Source: Myxococcales bacterium
GTDB lineage: Bacteria > Myxococcota_A > Polyangia > Haliangiales > Haliangiaceae
Direction of reading: 5' to 3'
Assembly (NCBI GenBank): GCA_016707895.1
Contig: JADJGV010000019.1
Location: 124,001 to 188,000, forward strand
DNA length: 64,000 bases
The notes below the pieces were generated by a model. It saw nothing but the letters and a program-made list of their open reading frames with translations. It made no database searches and was not told the origin of the DNA. The position numbers and the translations under genes were made by a program. Below, one piece after another: positions 52,075 to 62,251 of the stretch; the stretch's first letter is position 1, and every line of letters begins with the position of its first letter.

Positions 52075-52571
52075 CGGGACGCCGCGCCGTGCGCGCCGCG
52101 CGCCTCGCCCTCGTCGCGCTGATCGCCGCGGCCGCCGGGTGCGGCGACCCGCTGCCGCCGTCGCCGCGCGAGCGCACCCGCGCCGAGGAGGCCCGCGCCG
52201 ACGCCCGCCTGGCGGCGCTGGTGCGCGGCCTGCCCGGCGTGCTCGACGTGCGGGTGATGGTGGTGCTGCCGGTCGACGATCCGCTGGTGGCGGCGCCGCC
52301 GACGCCGGCCCGGGCGACGGTGATCGCGGTGGCGCGCGCGGTCGACCCCAGCCCGATCCGCACCGCCGCCACCACCGGCGCGCGCTCGCTGATCGGCGCC
52401 GACGCCGAGGTCACCGTCGTCGTCGTGCCCGCGCCGGCGTGGCGGCGGGCGTCACGCCGGCTGGCGGTGGCGGTGGCCGCGCTCGCGCTGGCCGCCGCGG
52501 CCACGGCGATCGCGCTGACCCTGGCCCGCCGCCGCGCGCTGGCGACCTACCGCGGGACCAAGCCCCAGTAG
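52071..52571 (+). CDS. Small YscJ/FliF-like lipoprotein
   Basis: 166 aa. Signal with lipobox AAGC, one ring-building-like domain (LAALVRGLPGVLDVRVMVVLP...IAVARAVDPSPIRTAATTGA...DAEVTVVVVP), then a C-terminal transmembrane helix. This is the YscJ/PrgK plan (lipid anchor in front, membrane helix behind), and the GVLDVRVMVVLP and VTVVV strands match that family, but only one domain is present where YscJ has two. Its 3' end overlaps the convergent hydratase gene by 25 bp. No other type III secretion genes are in the window. Confidence 0.55.
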   Translation: MTGRRAVRAARLALVALIAAAAGCGDPLPPSPRERTRAEEARADARLAALVRGLPGVLDVRVMVVLPVDDPLVAAPPTPARATVIAVARAVDPSPIRTAATTGARSLIGADAEVTVVVVPAPAWRRASRRLAVAVAALALAAAATAIALTLARRRALATYRGTKPQ

Positions 52572-53599
52572 TCGAGCGTCAGCACCACCCGCGGATCGAA
52601 GCCGCGCTTGCCGTCGGTCTCGACCTCGAGCGCGACCGGCTCGGCGGTGGGATCGACGTTCTTGACCGCGCACAGCTTGAGCCGCAGCGCGCCGAGGTCG
52701 GTGCGGCCGGGCAGCTCGGCGCGATCGACCACCTCGGTCCACGCGTACAGCGTGTCGCCGCCGTAGGTCGGGTTGACGTGGCTGCCGCTGTTCCACGCGG
52801 CGATGCGCACGACGTTCTCGAGCCCGGGGTAGCACAGCGCGTGGGCCACGCTGATCACGTGGCCGCCATACATCAGCCGGCGGCCGGCGTGGCCGTCGAA
52901 GTGCACCCGCGCGGTGTTCTGGTACAGCCGGGTCGCGAGCATGTGGTCGGCGTCCTCGACGGTCATGCCGCCGGCGCCGTCGACGCGCTCGCCGATCTGG
53001 TAGTCGCCCCACAGCCGGGTGCCGCCGGTGGCCCAGCGCAGATCGCGGAACCGCGCGAGGTTGAGCGCCTCGGGCACCGGCAGCTCGCTGGCGGCCAGCA
53101 CCTGCGGCAGGCTCGGCACCACCGGCGTCGGCGCCGGCGCCGCGGCGTCGCGCTTCTGCACCATCACCCAGCGCACGAACGACACCACCTCCTGCCCCTT
53201 CTGGTTGTGGCCGCGGCTCTGCACGTAGACGATGCCGCGCTTGCCGTCGGACAGCTCGCGCAGGCCGATCACCTCGGTCTCGGCGGTCAGCGTGTCGCCG
53301 GGGTAGATCGGCCGCGGGAACAACACCCGGGCGTAGCCGAGGTTGGCCACCGCGTTGTGCGACACGTCGCCGACGGTCTTGCCGAAGACGACGTGGAATC
53401 CGAGCAGGTCGTGGACGACCTCGCGGGCGAAGCCCAGCGAGCGGGCGAACTCGGTCGACGACGACACCGCCCGGCGATCGCCGGTGAGCGCGATGTACAG
53501 CGCGAGGTCGCCGCCGTGGAGCGTGCGGGGCGTCGCGTGCTGGAAGCGCTGCCCGATCCGGAAGTCCTCGAAGAAGTTGCCGCGCGGTGCGTGGGCCAT
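52547..53599 (-). CDS. mch: Mesaconyl-CoA hydratase (beta-methylmalyl-CoA dehydratase)
   Basis: 350 aa with two MaoC-like hotdog domains. It closely follows the Rhodobacter enzyme by memory: FFEDFRIGQRFQHATPRT, HVVFGKTVGDVSHNAVANLGYA, SFVRWVMVQKRD, the second-half ATRLYQNTARVHFD, YGGHVISVAHALCY and the terminal LTLDYWGLVPR. It hydrates mesaconyl-C1-CoA to beta-methylmalyl-CoA in the ethylmalonyl-CoA pathway of acetyl-CoA assimilation (also used in the 3-hydroxypropionate cycle). No other pathway gene lies in the window. Confidence 0.85.
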   Translation of the reverse strand: MAHAPRGNFFEDFRIGQRFQHATPRTLHGGDLALYIALTGDRRAVSSSTEFARSLGFAREVVHDLLGFHVVFGKTVGDVSHNAVANLGYARVLFPRPIYPGDTLTAETEVIGLRELSDGKRGIVYVQSRGHNQKGQEVVSFVRWVMVQKRDAAAPAPTPVVPSLPQVLAASELPVPEALNLARFRDLRWATGGTRLWGDYQIGERVDGAGGMTVEDADHMLATRLYQNTARVHFDGHAGRRLMYGGHVISVAHALCYPGLENVVRIAAWNSGSHVNPTYGGDTLYAWTEVVDRAELPGRTDLGALRLKLCAVKNVDPTAEPVALEVETDGKRGFDPRVVLTLDYWGLVPR

Positions 53600-53657
53600 G
53601 GCGGCCGACGAGCATGCGGCGGCGCCGGCCGCGACGCAACCCCTCGGCGCCGCCGAC

Positions 53658-55052
53658 CTACTCCTGCAGCGTGAACGAGTACGTCACGGTCATCGGCGCG
53701 CCGGTCCACGACGGGAAGCTGGCGCCCTTGACCGCCGCCGCGACGCACGACCCGGTCGGCGTGCCGGCGAACTCGCCGGTGGCGTCGGCCTTGGTGACCG
53801 ACCCGCTGGGCGCGACCACCGCCTTGACCTTGACGTGGCCGGCGACGCCGTTGGCGCCGTAGCAGGCCTGGGCCGCGCCCGCGACCGCGCTCATGCCGGC
53901 CTTGATCTCCTTGGGCTCGAGCGCGGTCTTGACCGGCCCGGTGGGCTCGGCCGCGCCGCCGCCGCCGGTGTCCTTGGGCTTGGTCGATCCGCCCGACGCG
54001 TCGTTGAGCAGATCCTCGATGCTCTTCTCGCCGGAGGGGGCGCCGCCGCCCGGGGGCTTGTCGCCCGGCTTGCCGCCGCCGGTCGCCGTGCCGCCGGCGG
54101 GCTTGTCGCCGGCCTTGGCCGAACCCGCGCCCGCTCCCGCGCTGGGCTTGGCGCTGCCGCTGCCGCTGCCGGCCGCGACGCCCGCGCCGCGCGCTGGCTT
54201 GGCCTCGCCCTTGTCGCCCTCGCCCTTGTCGCTGGGGGCCGGCGGGGGCGCCGCCACGTCGGCGGTGGCCGGGGCCGCGCCACCGGCGCCGGTCACGGGC
54301 GCGGTCGCGGTCGCGGACTCGTTCGGCGGCACCATCGGCGCCGCGGCGGGATCCGGGGCCGCCGAACCGGGCCCCGGGTCCACCGCCAGCTTGTCGCGCT
54401 CGAGCGCGGCGGGCGCGGCCGCCGAGCCGGCGCTGGCGACCTGCGCGCTATCGCTCTTCTTGCTGCCCCCGCCGCCGGCCATCACGACGATCGCCGCCGC
54501 CGCCGCCACCGCCACCGCGCCGGTGCCCATCCACAGCCCGGCGCGCTTGCGCGGCGCCTTCGGGATCGACGCCGCGGCCGCGGCCAGCGCCGGGTTGGCG
54601 TCCATCGCCGCCTTGACGTCGTCGATCGTCGACGGCGCCTCGGGCAGCGCCACCAGCATCGCCGGCTCCGGCAGCGCGATCGCGCGCAGGCTGCTGGTCG
54701 ACGCCGACAGCATCCGATCGTCCACGTCGTGCTGGCTGGTGATGCGCCGCGAGATGCGCTTCTTGGTGTCCTGCGCCAGCGACCGGATGTCGTGCAGGCC
54801 CGAGTCATCGGTGCGCGGCGCGACGGCCGGGGGCGTGACGGTGGTGGAGCCGGGCTTGGGGTCGGTGTCGGAGGTCATCGGGTACTCCTGAGACGCGGCG
54901 GTCGCGCCGCGCGCGTCGAGGTCGGCCAGCTCTGCCAGGACCTTGGCTTCGAGGCCGTCGACGCGCCCGGCCGGCGCCAGCGCCGCCAGCGCGGACGTGG
55001 CCGCGCGCAGGCGTTGGTCGAGCTCGTCGTCGGTGAAGGAGGCTTCGGACAT
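53658..55052 (-). CDS. Sigma-factor-linked membrane protein with TonB/AgmX-like C-terminus
   Basis: 464 aa. A cytoplasmic N-terminus begins MSEASFTDDELDQRLRAATS. One transmembrane helix lies near 171-193 (MGTGAVAVAAAAAIVVMAGG). A long Gly/Pro/Lys/Ala spacer (200-385) ends in an 80-residue domain with a conserved Cys pair (AAQACYGANGVAG...CVAAAVKGASFPSW), like AgmX/PglI or TonB C-terminal domains. It lies 45 bp after the ECF sigma gene and could be its membrane-anchored regulator or target. A strong internal start (AGGAG 6 bases before ATG 54878) may give a shorter form. Confidence 0.65.
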   Translation of the reverse strand: MSEASFTDDELDQRLRAATSALAALAPAGRVDGLEAKVLAELADLDARGATAASQEYPMTSDTDPKPGSTTVTPPAVAPRTDDSGLHDIRSLAQDTKKRISRRITSQHDVDDRMLSASTSSLRAIALPEPAMLVALPEAPSTIDDVKAAMDANPALAAAAASIPKAPRKRAGLWMGTGAVAVAAAAAIVVMAGGGGSKKSDSAQVASAGSAAAPAALERDKLAVDPGPGSAAPDPAAAPMVPPNESATATAPVTGAGGAAPATADVAAPPPAPSDKGEGDKGEAKPARGAGVAAGSGSGSAKPSAGAGAGSAKAGDKPAGGTATGGGKPGDKPPGGGAPSGEKSIEDLLNDASGGSTKPKDTGGGGAAEPTGPVKTALEPKEIKAGMSAVAGAAQACYGANGVAGHVKVKAVVAPSGSVTKADATGEFAGTPTGSCVAAAVKGASFPSWTGAPMTVTYSFTLQE

Positions 55053-55097
55053 GGCAGGGAGGTTCGCTTCGGCGGTATCACAAGGCGCGGGGGCCGC

Positions 55098-55691
55098 CTA
55101 CGGTTTTCGTGTGACGTGGGCGGGGTCGTGGGCCAGCCGCTCGCGCAGCAGGCGCCGCGCCTCGTTGACTCGCCACGCCACCGTGCCCTCGGGCACGTCG
55201 AGCACGGCGGCGATCTGCTTGTGGGACAGGCCCTCGACGGTCGCGAGCAACAACGTGACCCGGAGCGTCGGCGACAACGCCGCCACCGCCTCGAGCACGG
55301 TCCTTACTTCTTGTGTCAGCGCGGCCTGCTCGTCCGGCGCGTAGCGCGGCGTGCCCAGGTCCTCGGGCTTGCCGCCGAGCTGCGCGACCTCGGCGGCGCC
55401 GGCGTCGGCCAGGGCCCGGGTGCGGCGGCCCGAGCGCAGCCGGTTGAGCGCGGTGTTGATCGCGATGCGGTACAGCCAGGTGAAGAAGTCGGCGCGGCCA
55501 TCGAAGCTGGCCAGGCCGCGGTAGGCGCGGACGAAGGTCTCCTGCGCGACGTCTTCGGCGTCGGCGTGGTTCCCGGTGACGTGGAGGGCGGCGGCGTACA
55601 CGCGGCGTTGGTAGAGGCGCACGAGCGCCCCGAAGGCAGAGCGGTCTCCCCCGCGGGCGCGGGTGAGGAGGTCGGATTCGTCCTCTGCCAT
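55098..55691 (-). CDS. ECF RNA polymerase sigma factor
   Basis: 197 aa with region 2 (FGALVRLYQRRVYAAALHVTGNHADAEDVAQETFVRAYRGL, including the -10 recognition part FFTWLYRIAINTALNRLR) and region 4 (LSPTLRVTLLLATVEGLSHKQIAAVLDVPEGTVAWRVNEARRLL). It directs RNA polymerase to a small regulon, presumably including its own operon with the downstream membrane protein. It is preceded by the hairpin array at 55777-55996. No classical zinc anti-sigma domain is encoded next to it. Confidence 0.92.
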   Translation of the reverse strand: MAEDESDLLTRARGGDRSAFGALVRLYQRRVYAAALHVTGNHADAEDVAQETFVRAYRGLASFDGRADFFTWLYRIAINTALNRLRSGRRTRALADAGAAEVAQLGGKPEDLGTPRYAPDEQAALTQEVRTVLEAVAALSPTLRVTLLLATVEGLSHKQIAAVLDVPEGTVAWRVNEARRLLRERLAHDPAHVTRKP

Positions 55692-55776
55692 TCCGCGGAA
55701 TATAGGAACGGCAGCGCCAATAGGACAACCTTTCGCGCGCCTTCCTTGGGCCGCGCCCCACGCCGCGAGGAGGATC

Positions 55777-55996
55777 TCGCGTTTCGGGTGGGGGCCAGCT
55801 CAGGCGTCCCCGTCGAACCGAGCTGGTCCATGGGGTCCGGCGTGCCACCTACCTCCACCTGGGCTTTGCGAAAGCCCCTCCAGGGTCTCAAGAGGTGTCG
55901 CTTGAACGACACCTCTTGAGGTTCTCTCGAGAGGGTTTGTCGCCAAACCCTCCCCCGCGGGGTCACGCCCCCGCGGGGCCCCCACCCGAGACGCGA
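55777..55996. repeat. Intergenic array of four hairpins between 20-bp inverted repeats
   Basis: Outer arms 55777-55796 and 55977-55996 are inverted copies with one mismatch (TCGCGTYTCGGGTGGGGGCC). Between them are four perfect hairpins: GGGCTTT-GCG-AAAGCCC (55861-55877); a 14-bp stem with 6-base loop (55887-55920); GAGGGTTTG-TCGC-CAAACCCTC (55931-55952); and CCCCGCGGGG-TCACGC-CCCCGCGGGG (55953-55978). The 350-bp region 55692-56041 has no gene. It lies between the end of the PspA operon and the start of the sigma-factor operon (both minus). It may be a MITE-like element, a terminator cluster or a structured RNA. Confidence 0.7.
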
Positions 55997-56041
55997 AACT
56001 CCCGGCGCGGAGCTCCTCGGACGCCTTTGAGCTACACCTCT

Positions 56042-56428
56042 TCAGCCGCCGCCGCGGCGCCGGTCGGCCTCGACCAGGCGCGCGTAGACCGCCGGCGCGA
56101 CGTCGTCGATCCGGGCCAGCGCCCGCGCCGCCTGGGCCCGGGCCGCGGCGCGCCGCGCCACCTGCTCGGCGCCGTCCTTGCCGCCGTCCTTGGCCCGGGT
56201 CGCCGGCGAGGCCTCGACCAGCTGCAGCGGATCGGCCGCGGCGATCGCCCGCCCCAGCTCGCCGGCCCGGACCCGCGCCAGCGTCAGCGCGTCGTGCAGG
56301 TCGCCGGCGTGGGCGGCCAGCAGCGCCTGGTGGTGCTCGCCCGCGGTGCCGGCCAGCAGCGCGTCGAGCTCGACCAGCGCCAGATCGCGCAGGCGAGTGA
56401 TCAGCGCGGTGTCCGCGGCGTCGGTCAC
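56042..56428 (-). CDS. Small helical protein at the end of the PspA operon
   Basis: 128 aa, entirely helical and Ala/Arg/Asp-rich (ALITRLRDLALVELDALLAG, then AARAQAARALARIDDVAPAVYARLVEADRRR). No known domain. The GTG start overlaps the pspA stop (GTGA), so its product level is tied to PspA; it may be a PspA partner. The operon ends here, just before the hairpin array. Confidence 0.65.
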   Translation of the reverse strand: MTDAADTALITRLRDLALVELDALLAGTAGEHHQALLAAHAGDLHDALTLARVRAGELGRAIAAADPLQLVEASPATRAKDGGKDGAEQVARRAAARAQAARALARIDDVAPAVYARLVEADRRRGGG

Positions 56429-57177
56429 GCCTCCCCCTCCGGCTTGCGCGGCGTGCCGGCCGGCAGCGCCTTGCCCGCCGCCGCCGCCAGGCGCTCGGCA
56501 CGGGCCTCACGCTCGGCCGCGACCTTGGCCTTGATCGCGGCCAGCGCGTCGTCGCCGGCCGCGGCGCCGGCCGGCAGCTTGGCGATCGACGACGCGAGCG
56601 CCGCGTCGGCCTCGGCCTCGCCGCGCATCGCCGCGTCGACCTCGGTGGCGATCGCCTCGTCCTCGATCTTGCTCTCGGCGCGCGCGAACTTGTCCCAGAC
56701 CTCGCCGTCGTGGCCGAAGGCGTCGCCCGACGCGGAGCGCGCCGACGCCAGCTGGGTCGCCAGCGTGCCCTTCTTGAGCTTCAGGATCTGCAGCTTGGTC
56801 TCGAACTCCTTGCGGCTCTTGTTCAGCTGGATCGCGTAGCTCGCGGCCTCGTCGCGGTCCTTGCGGATCTTGACGGCCTCGACCTGCGCCGCCTTCTTCT
56901 CGCGCAGCGCCTGCTTGGCGGCCTCGTCGTCGCCGGCCTTGACCGCCGCCATCGCGCGCTTCTCCCAGGTCGCGGCCCGCTCCTCGAACTTGGCCTGCTC
57001 CTGCTCCATCTGCTTGGCGGTCGCCTTGTACGAGATCAGCTCGGCCAGCGCCGCCTTGCGCTGCTCCTCGAGCTCGAGGATCGCCATCTCGATCTCCTTG
57101 GCGGGATCGATGGCCTTGTCGAGGGCGGCGTTGGCCTTGGACTTGACGCCGTCTTTCATGCGGGTGAACAGGCCCAT
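56425..57177 (-). CDS. pspA: PspA/IM30-family membrane-stress protein
   Basis: 250 aa. The family start MGLFTRMKDGVKSKANAALDKAIDP, with an amphipathic helix, is followed by long coiled coils (about 27-150: EQRKAALAELISYKATAKQM...KLQILKLKKGTLATQLASA). An Ala-rich C-terminal extension follows. PspA/IM30 proteins bind stressed inner membrane and form ESCRT-III-like rods that maintain the proton gradient. It lies 4 bp after a sigma-54 response regulator with a PspF-like tail, an arrangement consistent with a Psp-type envelope-stress response. Confidence 0.9.
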   Translation of the reverse strand: MGLFTRMKDGVKSKANAALDKAIDPAKEIEMAILELEEQRKAALAELISYKATAKQMEQEQAKFEERAATWEKRAMAAVKAGDDEAAKQALREKKAAQVEAVKIRKDRDEAASYAIQLNKSRKEFETKLQILKLKKGTLATQLASARSASGDAFGHDGEVWDKFARAESKIEDEAIATEVDAAMRGEAEADAALASSIAKLPAGAAAGDDALAAIKAKVAAEREARAERLAAAAGKALPAGTPRKPEGEA

Positions 57178-57181
57178 CGCG

Positions 57182-58605
<1,424 letters not shown>

Positions 58606-58609
<4 letters not shown>

Positions 58610-60522
58610 GACCGGCCTCCCGATCGCCCTCCGGATAGGGGCGCCAGCGGGCCGAGGCCCGGGAAGCCGCCGAGGTCCGAGGGCAGGACGACGATCACCA
58701 CCGTGCCCCGCCCCTCCTCGCTGTCGATCTGGATCCGGCCGTGGTGCGCGGTGACGACGCGCTCGGCGATCGTCAGGCCGACGCCGGAGCCGGTCTCCTT
58801 GGTGGTGTAGCCGGGCACGAAGATCCGCGGCAGCTCGCTCTTGGGGATGCCGGGGCCGGTGTCGGCGACGACGATCTCGACCGCCGGCGCCGACGTCGTC
58901 GCCACCGGCCGCACCGACACCGAGACGTTGCCCTCGGTGCGCTCGGCGGCGTCGGCGGCGTTGTGGACCAGGTTGACCAGCGCCTCGCGCAAGAGCATGC
59001 GATCGCCGCGCAGATCGGGCACCGCCGCGGCGACGTGGATCTCGATCGACACCGAGGTCCGGGCCTGGGCCGCGGCCACGACCTCGTGGACCAGCGGCGC
59101 CACCGCGATCACCTCGACGGTCGGCCCCGAGGCCTCCATCGAGCGCAGGTACTGGGCCCACTCCTCGTACAGCGCCATCACCTCGCGCTCGAGATCGCGC
59201 AGCCGATCGCCGAGCTCGCCGTCGGCCAGCTTGCGCGCGCTGCGGGTGCGCGAGCCGATGATGCCGAGCACGTTCTTGACCCGGTGGCCGTGGGCGTAGA
59301 CGCCGGCCAGCACGTCGCCGCGCGCCACCTCGGCGGCGGCGGTGACCAGCCGCGGCGCGGCGGTGCCGGCCACGCCGCTGGCGCCGGGCGCGGCCGCGTC
59401 GAGCAGCCGCCCGACCACGTCGACCAGCCCGGGGCTCGCCGGATCGGCCAGCCGCGCGGCGTTGCGCCAGGCCAGGCCGTAGCCGGCGTCGATGCGCAGC
59501 GCGCGCTCGATCTCGGCGAGCGCGCCGTCGGCGTCGCCGCGATCGAGGATGAGCAGCGCCAGCCGGCACGCGGCCTCGGCGTGGCTGGGGCGCAGGCGCA
59601 GGCCGCGGCGGTAGGCGTCCTCGGCGCGGCTGCGGGTCGCGGGCTCGTCCTCGAGCGCGGTCGCGAGCAGGAACCACACCCGGGCCTGCTCGACGATCGC
59701 CTCGGCGCCGGGCTCGTGCTCGAGCTGCCCGGCCAGCGCGGTGAGCTGCGCGATCGCCGCCGGCCGCGCCTCGGCGTCGGCGGCGCGCCGGCGCAGGCTG
59801 CGCTCGATCGCGCGCAGCTGCACCACCCGCGAGCCAGGCCGGGACTCGGCCTCGGCGGCCAGCGCCGCGTCGACGTCGCTGTCGAGCACCCGCTCGCCGT
59901 GGGCGATCCGCGCGGCCAGGAACAGCGCCTGCCACAGCCGCAGCGGCGCGTCGGGCGCGGCCTCGGCGGCGGCGGCGAACGCGGCGACGGCGTCGTCGGT
60001 GCGGCCGCACGCGACCACCCGCGCCACCACCTCCTCGAACAGGCCGCACTCGCGATCGGCCAGCTCGCCGCGGGTGGCCAGCGCCACCTTGGGCGCGGCG
60101 ATCGCCGCCAGCAGATCGTCGAGCGCCGCCATCAGGTTGGCCGCCGCGCCGGCGCCGTCGCGCTGGATCTCGGCCACCGAGGCCAGCCCCAGCCGCGCCC
60201 GGGCCCGGGCCGCCGGCGTCGCCGACGGCGCGTCGATGGCCGCCGCGAACGACATCCGGGCCGCGGCCAGCTCGCCGGCCGCCAGCTGCGCCGACCCGAG
60301 CAGCACCCGCGCCGCCGCGCCCGGCTGGCGCTTGGCGGCCTCGGCGGCGTGCTTGCGCGCCGCGGCCACGTCACCCACAGCGAGCGCCAGCTCGGCCAGC
60401 CGGCGCACCGGGCCGGCGTCGGTGGCCGCCGCGGCGTCGTGGGCGCGGCCCAGCACCGCGCGCGCCGCGGCCGGCAACCCCAGCGCCCAGTAGCGATCGC
60501 CGAGCTCGACCAGCGTCGTCAT
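58606..60522 (-). CDS. Soluble TPR histidine kinase
   Basis: 638 aa without signal peptide or membrane helix. The first 370 residues are TPR-like helical repeats (GDRYWALGLPAAARAVLGRAHD; AEDAYRRGLRLRPSHAEAACRLALLILDRGDADGALAEIERALRID). The kinase follows: phosphoacceptor His413 in HGHRVKN, N-box LVNLVHNAADAA, G1 DTGPGIP and G2 GSGVGLTI. Sensing through TPR-mediated protein contact is likely, perhaps with the HAMP membrane proteins encoded just upstream (inference). Overlaps the response-regulator gene by 4 bp. Confidence 0.88.
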
Positions 60523-60546
60523 CGCAGCGACGCTACCACGCCGCGG

Positions 60547-61245
60547 TCAGGCGAGCGCCGCGCGGCGGGCGTCGACGTGCGCGCGCAGGGCCGCGATCGC
60601 CGCCGCGTCCTTGCCGTCGGTGTCCGCGGCCGACCAGGCGTCGCACAGCGCCGCCATCGCCTCGGTGTCACGCTTGAGCCGGTCCCGCACCGCGTCGTGG
60701 GCCTCGCGGAACTGCTGGTAGAAGTCCTGCAGCATGTCGCCCTTGCGCAGCGCCGTGATCGTGCCGAGCCGCCCGTCGGACATCTTCTCCATGTACAGGC
60801 CGACCTTGTAGAGCGGCCCCGCGACCTTGTGGGTCATGATCAAGAGGAAGCCCGACAGGATCACCGTCAGGCCCAGGCCCACCGCCACCATCTGCAGCAC
60901 CAGCGTGCGATCGCGCTGGTTGATGTCGTCGGCGAACTCCTTGCCGTACTCGGCGAGGGCCTCGTCGGTGCCGGCCAGCTCGGCCAGGCCCTTGGACAGC
61001 TGCCCCGAGGCGTGGTGCTCCTGCTGGTAGATCATGAAGCCGAGGATGCCGGCGATCAGCGCCGACACGATCGTCACGACCAGCACGTAGCGGAGCTGCA
61101 GGCTCTTGTCGATGAGGTAGTTCGACAGCTTGCGGTGCTTGCGCGAGCCGCCGCCGCCGCCGCCGGGGCCGGCGCCGGGCACGTCGCCCGGCACCTTGCC
61201 GTCGGTGACGACCACCGCGGCCGGGACCTCGGGTTCATCCGCCAA
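60547..61245 (-). CDS. Two-helix HAMP-like membrane protein (copy 2)
   Basis: 232 aa. A cytoplasmic Gly-rich N-terminus, TM1 (YVLVVTIVSALIAGILGFMIY), a short periplasmic helix pair, and TM2 (VLQMVAVGLGLTVILSGFLLI). A HAMP-like segment follows (THKVAGPLYKVGLYMEKMSDG...LRKGDMLQDFYQQFREAH). No methyl-accepting or kinase output domain is present, so it is a bare transmembrane signal relay. It is a diverged tandem copy of the gene before it and overlaps it by 11 bp. Confidence 0.75.
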   Translation of the reverse strand: MADEPEVPAAVVVTDGKVPGDVPGAGPGGGGGGSRKHRKLSNYLIDKSLQLRYVLVVTIVSALIAGILGFMIYQQEHHASGQLSKGLAELAGTDEALAEYGKEFADDINQRDRTLVLQMVAVGLGLTVILSGFLLIMTHKVAGPLYKVGLYMEKMSDGRLGTITALRKGDMLQDFYQQFREAHDAVRDRLKRDTEAMAALCDAWSAADTDGKDAAAIAALRAHVDARRAALA

Positions 61246-62251
61246 GGGACTTCTCCTTTCGCGCCAGCGCCTCGGCCAGCGCGCCGGCCGCCCGCTCGAC
61301 CGCCGGATCGCGCTTGGCGGCGCCGCTCGCCTCGACCGCGGCCAGCGCCGCCTTGATGCGCGCGACGTCCGCTTGCTCCAGCCGCACCGCGCCGGCGTGG
61401 GCGTGCTTGAAGTGCTCGTAGAACGCCACCAGCTGGTCGCCCTTGCGCAGGTCGTAGACCTTGTCGTAGCGACCGTCGCGCATCTTGGCGAGGTACAGCG
61501 TGACCTTGTAGAGCGGGCCGGCGACCCGGTGGGTCATCTTGATGCCCATCACCGCGAGGCCGAGGATCAGCGCCAGCCCCGCCGCTGCCATCACGTAGAT
61601 GATCCGGTGGAAGTTGTGGTCGGCCTTGGCCAGGCTCGACGCGATCGCGAACTCGCACGCGTAGTGCGCCGCCACCTGCTGCGCGTAGGTCTCCGGCAAG
61701 ATCGCCGGCGCCGGCGGCGGCTCCTTCGGCTCCTCGATCGTCATCGAGCTCGACTCGATGACCACGCGCCGCCGGTGCTCGTCGGGCGCCGGCTCGCCAT
61801 CCGCGGGCGGCGGCTCCGCCGAGCCCGAACCCGGATCCGTCCCCGAGCCCGTGCCCGGATCCGTCCCCGATCCCGGTCCCGATCCCGATCCCGTCCCCGT
61901 CCCCGATCCCGGTCCCGATCCCGTCCCCGTATCCGTCCCCGATCCCGTCCCCGATCCCGTCCCCGTCCCCGTCCCCGTCCCCGTCCCGTTCACGACCGGC
62001 GCCGCGGCCTTCGCCGCCGCCTTCTCCGCGGCCTGCTCCGCCAGCACGGTCTCCGGCAGCGGCGGGCACGCCTGCCCGCGCAGGCCCGACTTGCTGACCG
62101 TGGTCGCCTCCGACGCGACCCGGATGACCCACCAGCCCAGCAAGCCCATCAGCAAGGTCGCCAGGCCGACCATGATCAGCGTGAAGCGCAGCTGGTACTG
62201 CTTGTTGATCAGCAGGTTCTTCCAGCTCCGCTTGTAGTTGCGGTTGCTCAC
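61235..62251 (-). CDS. Two-helix HAMP-like membrane protein with GT-repeat loop (copy 1)
   Basis: 338 aa. TM1 near 23-44, a long periplasmic loop, TM2 near 232-255 and a HAMP-like tail (THRVAGPLYKVTLYLAKMRDG...LRKGDQLVAFYEHFKHAH) nearly parallel to copy 2. The loop contains about 60 residues of Gly-Thr/Gly-Ser/Gly-Asp repeat encoded by the hexamer array. The GTG start overlaps the HEAT gene stop (GTGA). Likely a membrane sensor or relay feeding the downstream TPR kinase (inference). Confidence 0.75.
   Translation of the reverse strand: MSNRNYKRSWKNLLINKQYQLRFTLIMVGLATLLMGLLGWWVIRVASEATTVSKSGLRGQACPPLPETVLAEQAAEKAAAKAAAPVVNGTGTGTGTGTGSGTGSGTDTGTGSGPGSGTGTGSGSGPGSGTDPGTGSGTDPGSGSAEPPPADGEPAPDEHRRRVVIESSSMTIEEPKEPPPAPAILPETYAQQVAAHYACEFAIASSLAKADHNFHRIIYVMAAAGLALILGLAVMGIKMTHRVAGPLYKVTLYLAKMRDGRYDKVYDLRKGDQLVAFYEHFKHAHAGAVRLEQADVARIKAALAAVEASGAAKRDPAVERAAGALAEALARKEKSLGG
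61823..61989 (-). repeat. GATCCC/GTCCCC hexamer array, G-rich on coding strand
   Basis: About 28 imperfect hexamers of GATCCC, GTCCCC, GGTCCC or CCCGAG type. On the coding strand they give successive GGGG/GGG runs separated by 2-3 bases, a strong G-quadruplex pattern. They remain in frame as Gly-Thr/Gly-Ser/Gly-Asp in the periplasmic loop of the HAMP protein. Confidence 0.85.

Noticed and set aside
55861..55978. Integron attC site or CRISPR leader
   Set aside because: No R/L box pattern, integrase or cas gene; the hairpins have different sequences.
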